In this document: piece by piece, positions 1 through 13,100 of the stretch
How positions within the stretch are numbered: position 1 is the first letter of the stretch
How the letters are laid out: every line of letters starts with the position of its first letter
NCBI GenBank assembly: GCA_029215795.1
Contig: JARDYH010000005.1
Coordinates: 35,222,001-35,286,000 of the forward strand
DNA from: Anniella stebbinsi
Lineage: Eukaryota; Chordata; Lepidosauria; Squamata; Anniellidae
Direction: 5' to 3'
DNA length: 64,000 nt
Notes under the pieces: generated by a model
The model's database searches: none
Seen by the model: the letters and a program-made list of their open reading frames with translations, nothing else
Told to the model about the DNA's origin: nothing
Made by a program: the position numbers and the translations under genes

Positions 1-327
1 GGAAGTGTGTGGTACTTCCCCTTTGGAAAGGGCTGCTGGACTCTTTAGTGGTCTTTGGGAGGAGAAGAGACGACATTCTTTGCTTAACATGGTAGTTGGG
101 CTCAGCTACTCCCTCCTCAGTGCAGAATTGTACAATGGGAACAGTTACCCTGAGGTGAAATTCTTACTGGTGCAAGGCAGGTAAGCACCTTGCACCACAT
201 GAAGCTATGGGTGCAGCTCCACTTCCTCTTAGAGAATACCAGCCACTACAACCTACCAACATTCTGGACTAATTCTCATACATACAGTAGAAGGGGTGGT
301 GAAACTATTTTGGACTGTACTGTTTCC

Positions 328-550
328 AAGTGGTGTAGTGGTTAGTGTTGGACTGGGACTTGGGAAACCCCGATTCTACTCCCCACTCGGCCATGAAGTT
401 TATTGGGTGAATTTGGGCCAGTCACTGACTCTTGGCCTATCTCACAGCACTGTGAGGATAAAATGGAGAGTAGCAGTAGTAGTATCATTTACACCATCTG
501 GGGCTCCTCGGAGGATAGGTGGGATATAAATGTAATGAACAAATGATAAA
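328..550 (+). mobile_element. Sauria SINE, near full length
   Basis: It starts with a tRNA-like head (GTGGTGTAGTGGTTAGTGTT), continues with the conserved centre (GGGCCAGTCACTGACTCT) and ends GGATAGGTGGGATATAAATG, the characteristic 3' part of the squamate Sauria SINE. It lies in the UTP6 intron that continues off the left edge. This and the copy near 1.5 kb are the strongest taxonomic evidence. Confidence 0.88.
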
Positions 551-1012
551 ATGTTCCCTCTTAAAACGCCACCACCACACTACTAGAAATCTAGCATGTC
601 AGAGGGACCATTAGGTTAGAATCCTTCTCCCTGAAATCTAATTTTCTACTTGGATGATTGTTGTTTATTATGAAGGAATATTCAGTCATGCAAGACCTGC
701 CTGGCGTCTGAGGTGGTAGAACAACAAAAGCTTTACCACCTCCAACTGCTGTTTGTTAGAACTAAATCTCAGTGTACAACAAGTCTCAAGCTCCCCTTAA
801 AATTGAACTACGCAGATCTGCAGTATTATTTTTGCATGAAACAAACCACCACTGCTATCATATGAAAACCAGATAATTATCACAAGTACATGGGAAAGAC
901 TTCCTGTACAAACCTGATGGAACATTGCTGGCTTAAGGAATTCAGGAACTCTGCTACAAAAACTGGGGAGAGGAGTCAAGCAATATTTAAGTAGACAGGC
1001 ACAATCTCTAAC

Positions 1013-1194
1013 CTGTGGGCAGTAACTTGACTGCCTCCTCAAACACTGTACAACACTGTTCTTCTTTGCGAGCCATGTCTAGTGCCTTTGATTGTTTAGA
1101 CATGTGGTCTGAGGCTGGTAGGAGTTCAATCTCCAGTTTCTGCCGCGCCATGTAGTTCCACACAAGAGGATTATTGGCATACTCGGCCTGCAAG
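1013..1194 (-). CDS. UTP6: UTP6 coding exon 11, last one in the window
   Basis: 182 nt. The split codon gives Asn, followed by LQAEYANNPLVWNYMARQKL, then EIELLPASDHMSKQSKALDM and ARKEEQCCTVFEEAVKLLPT. The acceptor is TGTTAG and the donor ACAG/GTTAGA. It ends in phase 1. The next exon, expected to encode the MWKCYITFCLERF block, was not found in 1-1012 and must lie off the left edge. Confidence 0.94.
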
Positions 1195-4100
1195 CTAACA
1201 GAAAACCCATGTCAGGCCATTATCTGTGCATTACCATCTGTCTATGAAGCTCTGGAGTAACTGAGAGTGCTATTGTTCTATACCAAACCATCATAAACAA
1301 TGACATCTTGCTTATTCTGACATGTTGTTGAGCACTACCCAGACTAAGAAATGGATTGCTTTCAGCTGTAGCTACATCAGACATGTTGGATCATATCAGA
1401 TCATAGCCTGGCCTATATGCATGCAGCAGAATGCATTTTGTTTATTTATTACATTTATATCCTGCCCTTTTTCCTCCAAAGAATCCAAGGCAGCATACAT
1501 AATACTTCCTTCTCTCCATTTTATCCTCACAACTTGTGAGGTAGGTTAGGCTGAGAGTCTGTGAGCTTCAATGGCCAAGTGGGAATTAGAACCCAGATCT
1601 CGTGACTCCCAGTCCAACACCCTAACCACTACACCACACTAGCTCTTTGAGCTGTGAGGCTGTAGAACTGACTGTACTACTTCGGACTGCAGGTGAGGAA
1701 TCATATTTGAAACCTCTCTAAGTTTAAAAAACCCTATAACAAGTAGAAAACTAGCACATCAGGGAAATCAGCTAGACTAGTGCATCGTCTTGCTGTGCGT
1801 TTTTAATAGCTTATGAGGGGTGGTGTTGCAAAATGAAACATTCAAAAATGGCATCCCCTATAGCAACCTTTTGGTACAGTCCATTCTACCATCAGATTCT
1901 GCTGCATGTGTTGATAGACCAAGCTCTTATTTCTGTGAAAAGGGGATTGGAGGTATGTGCCATAAATCGAAAGAGGATGCTTAAAGAATGCTATGTTTAC
2001 AACCTCATGGGTGTCTTTAACACACTAAAGCAGCTTTCCCCAAGCTGGTGCCTTCCAGTTGTTTTAGACATCAACTCCCATCAGTCCCAGCCAGCAGGAA
2101 TGCTGGGAGTCATAGTCCAAACTTCTGGAGGGCACCATGTTGGGGAAGGCTGCACTAAAGGAGGAGAATACAAAGGTGAGATACTTTTTCTACCTTTTCT
2201 GAATTAGCAGAGCCAGTTCCTAACCCGGGTGTTTAGAAAACTTTATGTGAAATACCATGGGGGCTGATCAAGACAGACATTAAAAATCCAGCCCATAAAC
2301 ACACATGGGGAATGAAACAGTCTAGATCATGGTCAGAAAATTCTGTTGCTGTGTGCATGCTGCATGCTATATATTCCGATAGACTGGTTTTATTTATTTT
2401 TAAATGGAGGTAATATCTGATAAAGACTTAGACCAGAAGTGGCCAGAGGGAAGATACTTCGCTTATTTTCCATTTTAAATCTGCCTTCCTAACCAAGAAT
2501 CCATAAAGCATTAGAAAGCATTTAAAACAAATAAGAGTATCAAAAGTAAAAATACACCAGAACAAATAATTAAACATCACAATAAGCAGCATCCATGCCT
2601 AACGGAGCAAATTTAATTTTAAAACCACAAAACATTAGCTTGTTTTTCAAGGAACAATCAAGGCGGTGTCCCTGCAGAGATTCCAGAAAAAGATGCACTG
2701 GCAAGGAAAAAAATGCACTGGAGAAGTCTATCAATGGCTACTAGTTGTGATGGTAATGTGCTACCTCCAGTATCAGAGGCAGTAAGCCTATATACACCAG
2801 TTGCTGGGGATCATGGGTGGGAGGATACTGTTGTACCGTGTCCTGCTTGTGAGTCCCTGGTCAACAGCTGGTTGGCCATTGTATGAGCAGAGTGCTGGAC
2901 TAGATGAACCCTTGGTCTGATCCAGCTGGACTCTTCTTATGTTCTTTAGCAGACCATCATCTAGGGGTGGGGAACGTGTGGCTCTCCTGATGGACTACAA
3001 CTCCCATCAGCCCTAGCCAACAAAGCCAATAATGAGGGACGATGGGAGCTGCAGTCCAACAACACCTGGAGGGCCCACCATGTTCCCCATCCTTTCCCTA
3101 ATCCAAGTGGCTGCCAACCTGCTTGAGTAGAGTGGTCAAAGGGAATATCCACACACCTTGATAGATCCCACTAGTTTGGGCACACACATAGCTTCTAACT
3201 GGCTTTCCTGAATAATGAAACCACCACATCAACTCTCAGCTGCAAGCAAAATATCTTAGTTTTAAAAGCCACTGACTATGCAGCACTGGAGAAGGAGCCT
3301 CTTTGGAATAGACCTGAAGGCCTGCCTTCCACCATACAGATCTGTCTGAACCTTGCAATCTTCATTGGTGGATCATTAGAACATGGGTAGTTGACAGCCT
3401 GCATTTGGAAAGCCTTCCCCAGAGAAGTTCATCTGATGCCCACGTTGCTATCTTTCTGGTGCTATGCAAAGGTAGGTGTTGCTGTTTATTTAATTTTCCC
3501 AGGCAGTCCAGCATTCCAAATAGTTGTTTTTTGTTGTTATATAGTTCTACTGCTCTTTATTGATTGATTTCTATTTTAATTGCCCACCACCAGCATACTC
3601 TTTATGCTACACAGTGGCTAACGAAGTTACTAAATAAATTTAAATAAAGCAAAATGCCAAACAAGCTGCACCCTTGCATTTAAACAGTCCTGTAATTGGG
3701 GGGGGGGGGGGGGGGGGAAGAATCCTCTTTTTGAAAGTAACATGTCCAGAATTGAAGTCAACTTGCATAATCCTTTCCGACCAACCAAAACTGGACTGTG
3801 CTCAGTTGATTGGGGATACATCGATACCTGCTAAGACGGAATGTGCTGACCACCAAAGCCACAGAGATCTCATTTTTGTGCCACTTTGCCACACCCACTA
3901 CAAACTTACTTTTCCAGAATTTCGGTCTGAAGGTCTTGTGTAAAATCAAAAAGTTTTGCAATTGACAGCAGGGACAGAAGAAACTCTGCACCTAGGATAC
4001 AGAAAGACACAATCGTGGATGTCCTAAGCCTCAAAAGAACTCGAAGACATCCAGTGTTTAAAGAAATGAAACATAAGTACCCAAAACCAACACATTTTTA

Positions 4101-7100
4101 TAGTGAAAAATTATACAAACTTTTCTTGAAGCAAGTCTATGTCATATGGAGTGTCAATTTTGCCCAAGAGTTTGACTAGAATTTGCTTCCTTGTACAACT
4201 CCTGAATTTTCAATACATGCAACCAAATAACTGGCCCATCTAGCCCAGCATCCTGTCTTTGCGGGTGGCCAAATCTGGATGCTTAGAGAAGCTCAATACA
4301 CAACACTAAAAGCATTTCCTCAAACTGCAATGGACTGAAAAGACCTGCACCCATTTTCAGGCCCCATGAAGGAGGAACAATTCACCCTACATACTAGGAA
4401 ACACATTGCTAGTTTAAAACAACAGGTTACCTTTGATTTTTTGAGTGGCATTCTTGCAAACAATCCGAGCCATTTCACCATTAAGTATGTCCTCAGAATA
4501 ATTGAACTCGCCCTATAATTGTAAACAAAAGCCCTCTTACAATTAGGTTTTAATTTCCTGGATGTGAAAACATTTGCGACACACGACCAAGACTTCTCCC
4601 TCTGCAAATGAAGCTGCAAGCTGAGGCTCCACAGAGCTCCAATGCACAAAGGAGCCTCTGCACGAAAAGGAACCACCATCACTCTCCACCATCAGAGAAA
4701 TGCTCCACATACAATGGAAGGTACCGCGTATTCCCAGGTATTGAATGGAACAGAGTAGTCCTTTCTTGAACTGTGCTCTGTATCAGTGGTCTTCAACCCA
4801 CCACCGATACCCAACCTGCAACATGGGACCCATGCCCAATATTTCTCCATGCCCAACATGGCGGCAACAGTTTTGCCACAACTCATCTGGACTGATCTGG
4901 TGACCCGCTTTTGGGTCGCAACCCACTGGCTGAAGACCACTGCTCTATATGCACAGGAGGGCACCCCAGTAGGTGCACATATCTCTTCATTTACCCTGGA
5001 GAGAGCCAGCCCACAAAGAAAAGCTAGCTACCAAGCCCAAAGTACAAGAAACCATGCCTAACTGGCATTGTTGGAAATAGACACAGCCAATTTCATTCAG
5101 CAAGGCGCATGGGGGCGGGGAAGAGCCCCCATGAAACTGGTGTCTTGTCAAAGAACAAGCCTGTACATGAGCCTCCCCCAACCTGGTGCCCTCCAGACGT
5201 TTTGGACGACAACTCCTATCAGCCCTAGCCAGCATGGCAATTATATGGAATGCTGGGAGTTGTAGGCCAACACATCTCAAGGGCACCAGGTTAGGGAATC
5301 TCCTAGGAGCAGTGTAAGACACTGTTGGTGGTCAGTGAAAGGGAGGGAGAATAACTGAGCTAACTATTACTGGCTACAAGCCCTTGTAGGCCAGATTCTA
5401 CCTTCAATAAAAATGAAGGGACTGTTGGAGCAGCCCCTCCCCCACCTTCCCCAGGGCTACTTAAAGCCTGTGTGCCCCGAAGGGAAGCAGAAACAAGGAA
5501 GCCCAGGCCAGAAAGCTCAGGCTATTGGCTCCTGAAGAGACCTTCAACTGGCCTGAGAGAACTATATTCTATTGTTTGTTTGTTTTCCTTGTTGGTTAAC
5601 CTGTGTTTACTTCAGCATTAAAAACTGGAAACAACCGTGGGGGGTTTGGCAGAAAGGTAGTACGGAGGGGTAGTGTTTTTATTTCATTTTTATTTTATTT
5701 AAATAACAAAGCTACATAAATTGAAAAGAAACCTCACCAATTTTTTTTTTTTTTTTTAGGTACGTCCCCTGAAATAATAAACTGAATCAATGAAAGGAAA
5801 GATGGTCCAAGTTTCATCCACAGGCTTATCACCCGCTTAACTTCACACTAATGCAGGAACACAGTGAGGGAGCATCGTGCCAGCAATGTTGGCCCTAATC
5901 ATGTGGACTCCCTTCAAGCCCTTCCTGCACCTTGGGGTAATTACAAAACCAAGGAGAGGGCCTGGACAGGACCTACACGACTGCTTTAAAATGGTTCCTA
6001 ACAGTAGTGACAACTGTTGGGGCCCAGGACACATTCCATAAACAGTTTTCAAACCGTTTTCAAAGTGTCATATCCTGCTTGGTGTAGATCTGGCCCTGGA
6101 TTCATGCATTTGCTTTAGCTCTAATATAGGAACACTGGAATGCGGGAAACCACTGCATAAATTTGCAGGAATTATTATATCTTAAACTGACACTTCAAAT
6201 GCTACAACTTAGTCATCTAAGTGGAATTGTTACTGCCACGGACAGACATTTTCAATAACAAAGAGAGCTCTAATTTCTTACCAAGTCCATCTTTGCTTGC
6301 TCAAATTCTTTTTTCTCTTTCCTTTGCTTTTCTGCATGCATCAGCTCCATTCTAAAATACTGCAGGAACAAAGAAAGGCAGAAAGTGCAATGGCGAAGTC
6401 CAAGTGTCACACAAAACACAGCTTTAACCTCCAGTTTGAACTCCTGGTTAAGCAGGACTCCTTGTTAATACTGGTGACGATATAACTCTTAACCGGACTG
6501 AACTCAGGCAGAGGAAGTCAACAAACCTGCAGCCCGCTCCCAATACTTAATGATAATTCAGGAACTCCCTGTTATACCTGCACCACCCCAAAAGGCCACA
6601 ATGTTGGTGTCTTCATGAAATCTGTTGTACTCATTGCTTGGACTTCTTTCTCCCACTACTGTTCCTTGAAACTGTTGAAGTCTTTGCCCAGTTAAACGTT
6701 TCACCAACATTAACATCAGGATTATGGACTAACCAGCAGAAACATGCTTATTTCATGTCAGTAGAACTTGCTAATAATAAAGCAATATGGGGCATAAACA
6801 GACAGCGTAAATGAAGTTGGCATACTAAACTCTTAAGAACAAATTCTAGCACTTGACTCCAAATGCAAGTCTGCATACTTTTGATGATTTAATAAAGATC
6901 ATTTGAGGTTGCATGATTTTCAGGATGTCAAGAAACAATCCCATAGTGGATCTTATTTCCTCACTCATGGTAAAAACAACAACTTCTGATTTTTTTTTTT
7001 CTTGGCATACGCACCCATAAACTATAGGTTTGAGAATGGAAAAAGGGCTTACACAGTCACCTTGAAACCTTACAGACATAAAGTATAAAAATATGCTCAG

Positions 7101-10100
7101 CCACATTTGCCATCGAAGAAAATGTCATGATATTCTGTTCTGCAGCCCAACAGGCTAACTGCCTCTAAACAAGTACATTTTAGCTGAATTGAACTAACTG
7201 CACATTCAGCAGGAGAGGGAAGAGGGGAGAGCAGCAGAATCACACAAGCTACCTCTTGATAAAGTTTGGGACACTCTGGATGGAAGCGCAACGCACGGAG
7301 GAACAACTGTCGGGCATTTTCAGATGACAGGCGGTCCTCCATTTCCCATTTTGCAGCCATGATCCACAAAGCTGCAACAGAGAGACACGTGATGTAACTC
7401 AATATGGCCACTGCAAGAATCAGCTGACAATCAAGGTGTCATTCCAAGCAGCACTAGTTATGTTGTGTTATGCTGGACTGGGGTGTACAACCCACAGCCT
7501 GCAGGCTTAATAACCCCCCACTGGATGTCCTGACACGCTCCTTCCCACAATGATACTGATACAGATCCCTCTTTCCCCACAGCTGCTAGTTACAAGGAAA
7601 CAACAATCTGTATCAGGACCCTTAGAATGTGCATGTGCACATATGTGTTTATGTGCAGGTGTGTGCAACCTCTGAACCATCAGATGCAGCCCTTGGGACT
7701 GAAAAAATTTATTCACCCCTGCGTTAGACCATCTGATTTCTGGCCAAACTTACACATTATATCCAGGAGATCGTTTTCTTGATTTGTACTGCAAGTCATT
7801 CATATCTCTTCTGTAATGTTTGAAACGCATTCATGTGTTTGAAAACTATGCAGCAGCCACCTCTGCAAAAGCCATGATTGGTCAAGGCCCCCCAAGTGCA
7901 TGTTGATTGTGTATTTAATAGACTTCTGAGTATATACTGGTCTCAAGATTATTTTGAAGACACACTAGATTGGTATTGTGTAACAGACACATATGCAAGG
8001 CCAAATCTTGATTGCACTCACCTACAAACAAAACCCCGCCTACTTGATAACTGGATAGGAAGCCCTAACTTGCTGATGAAAGAGCTTTCAAGTTGAATGG
8101 TCAGGCAACAGAATTGACCCCAGGGAGGGCTGAGGACATTCTTTTCCTTTCCACATTTTCAACAGGACCATCCCAAAGCTTTAGGCAGAAAAGGTGTGAT
8201 TGACCAACAATGTTAACCAGGGACCCACCTCTGCTGTAAAACATGAAACAACCCTTAAATATGTTTAGCCACTAGTGAATGAATCCAACTTGCTCTGTCA
8301 ATTTAAACTAAACTAAACATAGGACTGCCAGGGCATCCTATCTGTCTTTTCCAAGACTGTCTCTGACATGGATCAATATGCCTTCTCCGAACTATATCCT
8401 GCCCACTTTGATTACCAGCAAGAATTGATTACTGTACCTGGTTTGTTTGGATGAAGGGCTAACATGGAAGAAAACACCTTGCTCAGCTGTATTTTCCTGT
8501 TCTGTTAGGAAACACAAGACACAAAAGGTTCACCTTTTAACTTGACACAGATTCGCTTTCATTACACAAGACTACTATACTGTTGGTTTGCCAAACTACA
8601 GCAGCACCCTTCCACTGGTGGGATGTCAGTTCTGGGTCCAACTCCTACAGTTCAAGCAACTTAGTTTTAACATTTCCCAAAATAAAAATGGGGAGTGGAA
8701 CAATAAAATCCAAACAGCACCAAGACTACAAAAGAACCTCAAGCAAGGCAAAAAATGCCCACCGTCACCCAGGAAAGCATACGTCACTGTTTCTTTTGGT
8801 AGACTGGCCATCAGGGCCAATTCACACATCATTTTTTTTAACGTATCTTCAGTTTTCATATGGTGAAGACACTCCAGCAACCTGGCACAATTTCCAGGCT
8901 TACCAGGGGAGTAAAGAGGGACACACTTCCAAAGAATGGAGAGAAAAATCACTTTGAGATGACCTTTTCACCATAAAAAATGGTAATGAGAAACAACAGT
9001 CTTGCTTCGTCTCCCTAACCAATTCTTTTGGAGGCCTACTGCCCTGTATGTCACTGACTGTTGTAAATTCAGTCACATATACTACTACATGAGGGAAAGA
9101 GATCAATTCACAATCCACTGAGTATGAGCATGTAAAATCAAAAGCAAGTTCAGTCATTTCAAGAGGCCTTCCAAATTATCCCAGTGCCAAGACTGCATTC
9201 AGCAACTCCCTTAAAGTAACCTCAACAACCTATCAGCTCATTTGCTTGCATGAGAAAATTACACTCAAATACTCACCCATTTCTTGCAAAATGCAACATG
9301 AGACAACCACAGCTGAAGGTCATCCTAGTGGGATGAAACAAAGGGGGGGGGGGGGAGAGGATCAGCTGAGACCACAAACACTGTTCATCCATCACAGTGA
9401 TCTTTTCTATAACGATCAGCAACAAAAGCATCAGGAGAAAGAGCTGGAGGGAAAAAAATCAACGCCTTCACAGCCAGCAGCTGAAAGAGAAAGATGGGGC
9501 ACAGGAAAGCATCCCTTTAACGTATCTCTCCTGTCCAGCCACTGATGGCCCTATCATCCAGGAGCAAGAGAAAGAAGCATTCCAATGCAGCCTTTAAGAA
9601 ACTGGAGAAGTACAAATATATACTTTACGACTGCAGAGCATGCAATGGATAACTTTGTGGCTCTTTTTTTCCTCTTCCTCATTGATTGATTGGAATTTAT
9701 TACCCACCCCATCTTCATGGAACAGGTAACAGATTCATTTTTAATTCCATTAAAATTTAATAAAAGTCTTAACAAATACTACGAATATAAAATACCGCTA
9801 TCTCTTGATCTGGGCCTTGGACCCACAATACAAGCCCAAACATAAGGATCTTCCAAAGCATGCTCAACTGGATTTAATTCCTACACTTTGAGGCAGGCCA
9901 CTAAGCTCTTGTTTACTCCAAAATTCTCTCTTTATCCTTCCTAAGTAACAGGCAACAAAATTATCAAAAGGAAACAACCCATAATGCCGAGAGTACCAAG
10001 TCATCAAGACAACTCAACACATTCAGGGCAAATTGCAGTGTTTACAGAGGGCATTAATTACAAAAGTGAAATTTTTGCAGAGATTGAAGAGATTCAGCAA

Positions 10101-13100
10101 GGGAAGCATCAACTGAAGAAGCAAACACACAAAGAACAGGGGCTAGGAGCTCGCCCCTACTGTTGCTCTTCATTGAGCTATTTCTTAACCATCACTGTTT
10201 GTCTATCTTCATTTAGATAAAACTGTAAATATTTGAACATTATAACACCAATGGTCTCATTTTCATGATAATCCTTCAATTAGGTGACCTTTATTCATAA
10301 GTAACAGGAAAGGAAACTAAACCTGAGAGATGGTGACTCACACAAGACCAACGTAAGTAAAAAAAACTGAACCTACACCTCCCAAGTCCAAATCCAGAAT
10401 TCTATTCACTGCATCACGCTGACATACTAACCTGGTTCACATGGACTGTTGAACCCTGGTTGTTAGGACCGCACAGAAGCACCCAAGTGTGCAACCCCAA
10501 GACTCTTATTATTTCTGTTTTGTTACTGATTTCAAAATAATCCAGGAACAAAGGTTTATTGCTGGGTTAAAATTTCGGGATTGTTTCTTCCTTAACAACC
10601 CAGAGCGTCAGGTTCGCATGTTGCAGCAAACAACCCAGGAATAGGGTGTTCCTGGATTGTTTGATGAACAAGAAGTAAAGCAGAAGTGTCGAGTGATCAC
10701 TCACTCACTCCTACACAACCCCAACAACCCATGAGTTGACCAAAGATTAGCCATTACCTACAGTGTAATGGGGTCAGTGTTTTGCAGTGCCCAGTGGAAA
10801 TTAAAATAACATACTCAGGCCTTTTTGGTTTTACAGAATTCACATTTTGGCATCAGATCAACAATACAAGGTGCACAAATTAATTCCTGGAAACTACTTA
10901 GGAATTCATAAAATCTATACCGAAGCTGCTACATCCCTGAGGCTTCCCTCCCAGTGCCACTCTCACCACCACAACCAATAGTGCATTGAGAGGTATGACA
11001 TATCTCTTGGGCATCCTCTCATTTCACGTGGAGTGCTTGCTGGATGAAAAGCAGTACCTCATGCTACATCTCCCTACATCTGATCATTTAAAGTAGGGGT
11101 GGGGAACATGTGGCCCTCCGGATATTGATGGGATTACAAATCCCTTCACCCCTGACAATTGGCCACACTGGCTGGGACTGATGGAAATTGGATTCCAACA
11201 ACATCTGGAGGACCACAGGTTCTGCACCCCGATATAAAGCTTGATACCGAAGCAACTAAAGCAGTTCTTAGGCCATCCCTTGAGAAATCCACTTTTCAGG
11301 AACTAAATAACAAGCTGGTCTGGATGTAGCAACTAGACGCCAACAAAAATTAAGATGCTTCCATTTATTTATTTATTTATTTATTTTATTAATAGGCTAC
11401 ACAAGAGGTTAAACAAAACTGCCAAGTTCTATAAAATAAAATAGGCTTACTTTCCATTTTGTTGTGGCACGTTTGAAAATGCCATGTATTCGCTGCACAA
11501 TCGAGTACTCGATCTCATCTTTCTTAAACGAGTAACCAATTCGCTAAGAGGAAGGAAAAATACAATGATCAACTTTGCACTCCTTGAAAATTCCATTAAG
11601 AACCTCTTAAAGTGTTCAGTTAATTATTAACTTACCGATCTTCTTTTCTTAATCAATTCCAATAGATTGATTTCATACTGGTAAAGAAAAATATGTGGAA
11701 GATAAACAATATCTTAAGGATGGCCAAACTAAGTAGACCAGCATTTATACAAATGTAAGATAATAACTACAAGTAAGGTAGGCTGCCTGTAATATGGAGG
11801 TGAAATAAGACGCAATCCTATGCATGTTTAGACAGAAAAAAGGCCTACCATTCCCAGCATGCCCCAACTAGCACGACTGGCTGGGGCATGCTGGGAGTGG
11901 TAGGCCTTTTTCCTGTCTAAGCATGTATAGTATTGTGCCCTTAATCAAGAATCCAATATGAGATGAATTACCCCAATATCCAATAATATGCTAACAATAA
12001 TCTCATTTTCTGAGTTTCAATTCTTATGGAACAAAAACAGCACCACCTATATTCAAGAGAGAGTATCAATACACTCAGGGAAATCTCAGGGCTTGCAATA
12101 GTTAAAAAAAGGACAAACTTTAGAAAAAAAACCCCTAAGGGGGCTTCAATGAACAATGTGCATGCTCATTAGCCTCAGAAAACTGACCATTTGTTGTTGG
12201 GACATAAGGAAAACAAAAGGTGGTTATGGAACAGACTATCCTGAAAGATGCCAAGGCTGGCACACTGAGCAGGAGCATTCTACACTGCAACATTTTGTTG
12301 CAAGACACACTTAATCATAGAACTAATTTCATCACTACAGCTTTTACCAAGCTTGTGTGGATACTAACCCATCTTAATCATTTAACCCCACCCACCCCTG
12401 GAAGTGCCTCCACCACCAGCTATTCCATCTGGATGCTTCAGAGAAAGAGAGAGAGGGAACAGCAAGACCCCTTGGCCTGGCTAGGGCTGCCATTTGGCTT
12501 TTTCCTTCCCAGAATGACTTCCATCAGTTCCTGGCATAGCCAGCTGGCGCCACCCAGGTGTATTTCATTTTCACTTTCCTATGAGCACCTTTAACGCAAT
12601 GTACTTTAGCCATGCTAGTTTCCCATTGTTTCCCATAACACCGGCTATTCTATTAAGATTGCTCAGAGGTAGAGCAGTTGCTTTGCATGTAAAATGTCCC
12701 GAGTTCAACCTCTAGTATCTCCAGATAAGATGGGGAAAAGGCTGAAATGAAACCCAGGAGCGCTGCTGCCAGTCAGTGTAGATCAGGCCGTCCCAACCTG
12801 GTGACTTCCGTATGTGTTTGGGAAAGCCTGATGCAGACAATACCAAGCAAAATGATCAACGGTCTGATTTGGTCTAAGGCAGATTCTTATAAGACCCTCT
12901 ACATCCTTATAACTGCACTGGAAATAATAAAGAAATTTGCTGCACCAAAATTAAGTACAGCTATATTCCTCCACAAAGCTAGGATGGCAATGATTTGCCA
13001 TCATGTCTTAAAGGGCCGGATGTAACAGTCAAGAGATATATCAGAACCTAGAGATGTATCAGACTCTGTATTAGCCACCAAGCAGTGTTTTCCTGCATTA

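Noticed and set aside
1..1012. Search for UTP6 exon 12 (MWKCYITFCLERF-like) on the minus strand.
   Set aside because: No matching segment was found; only intron sequence and a Sauria SINE are present.
12656..12730. A possible tRNA gene (A-box and B-box like motifs).
   Set aside because: The sequence does not fold into a complete cloverleaf and continues into a SINE body also found at two other places.
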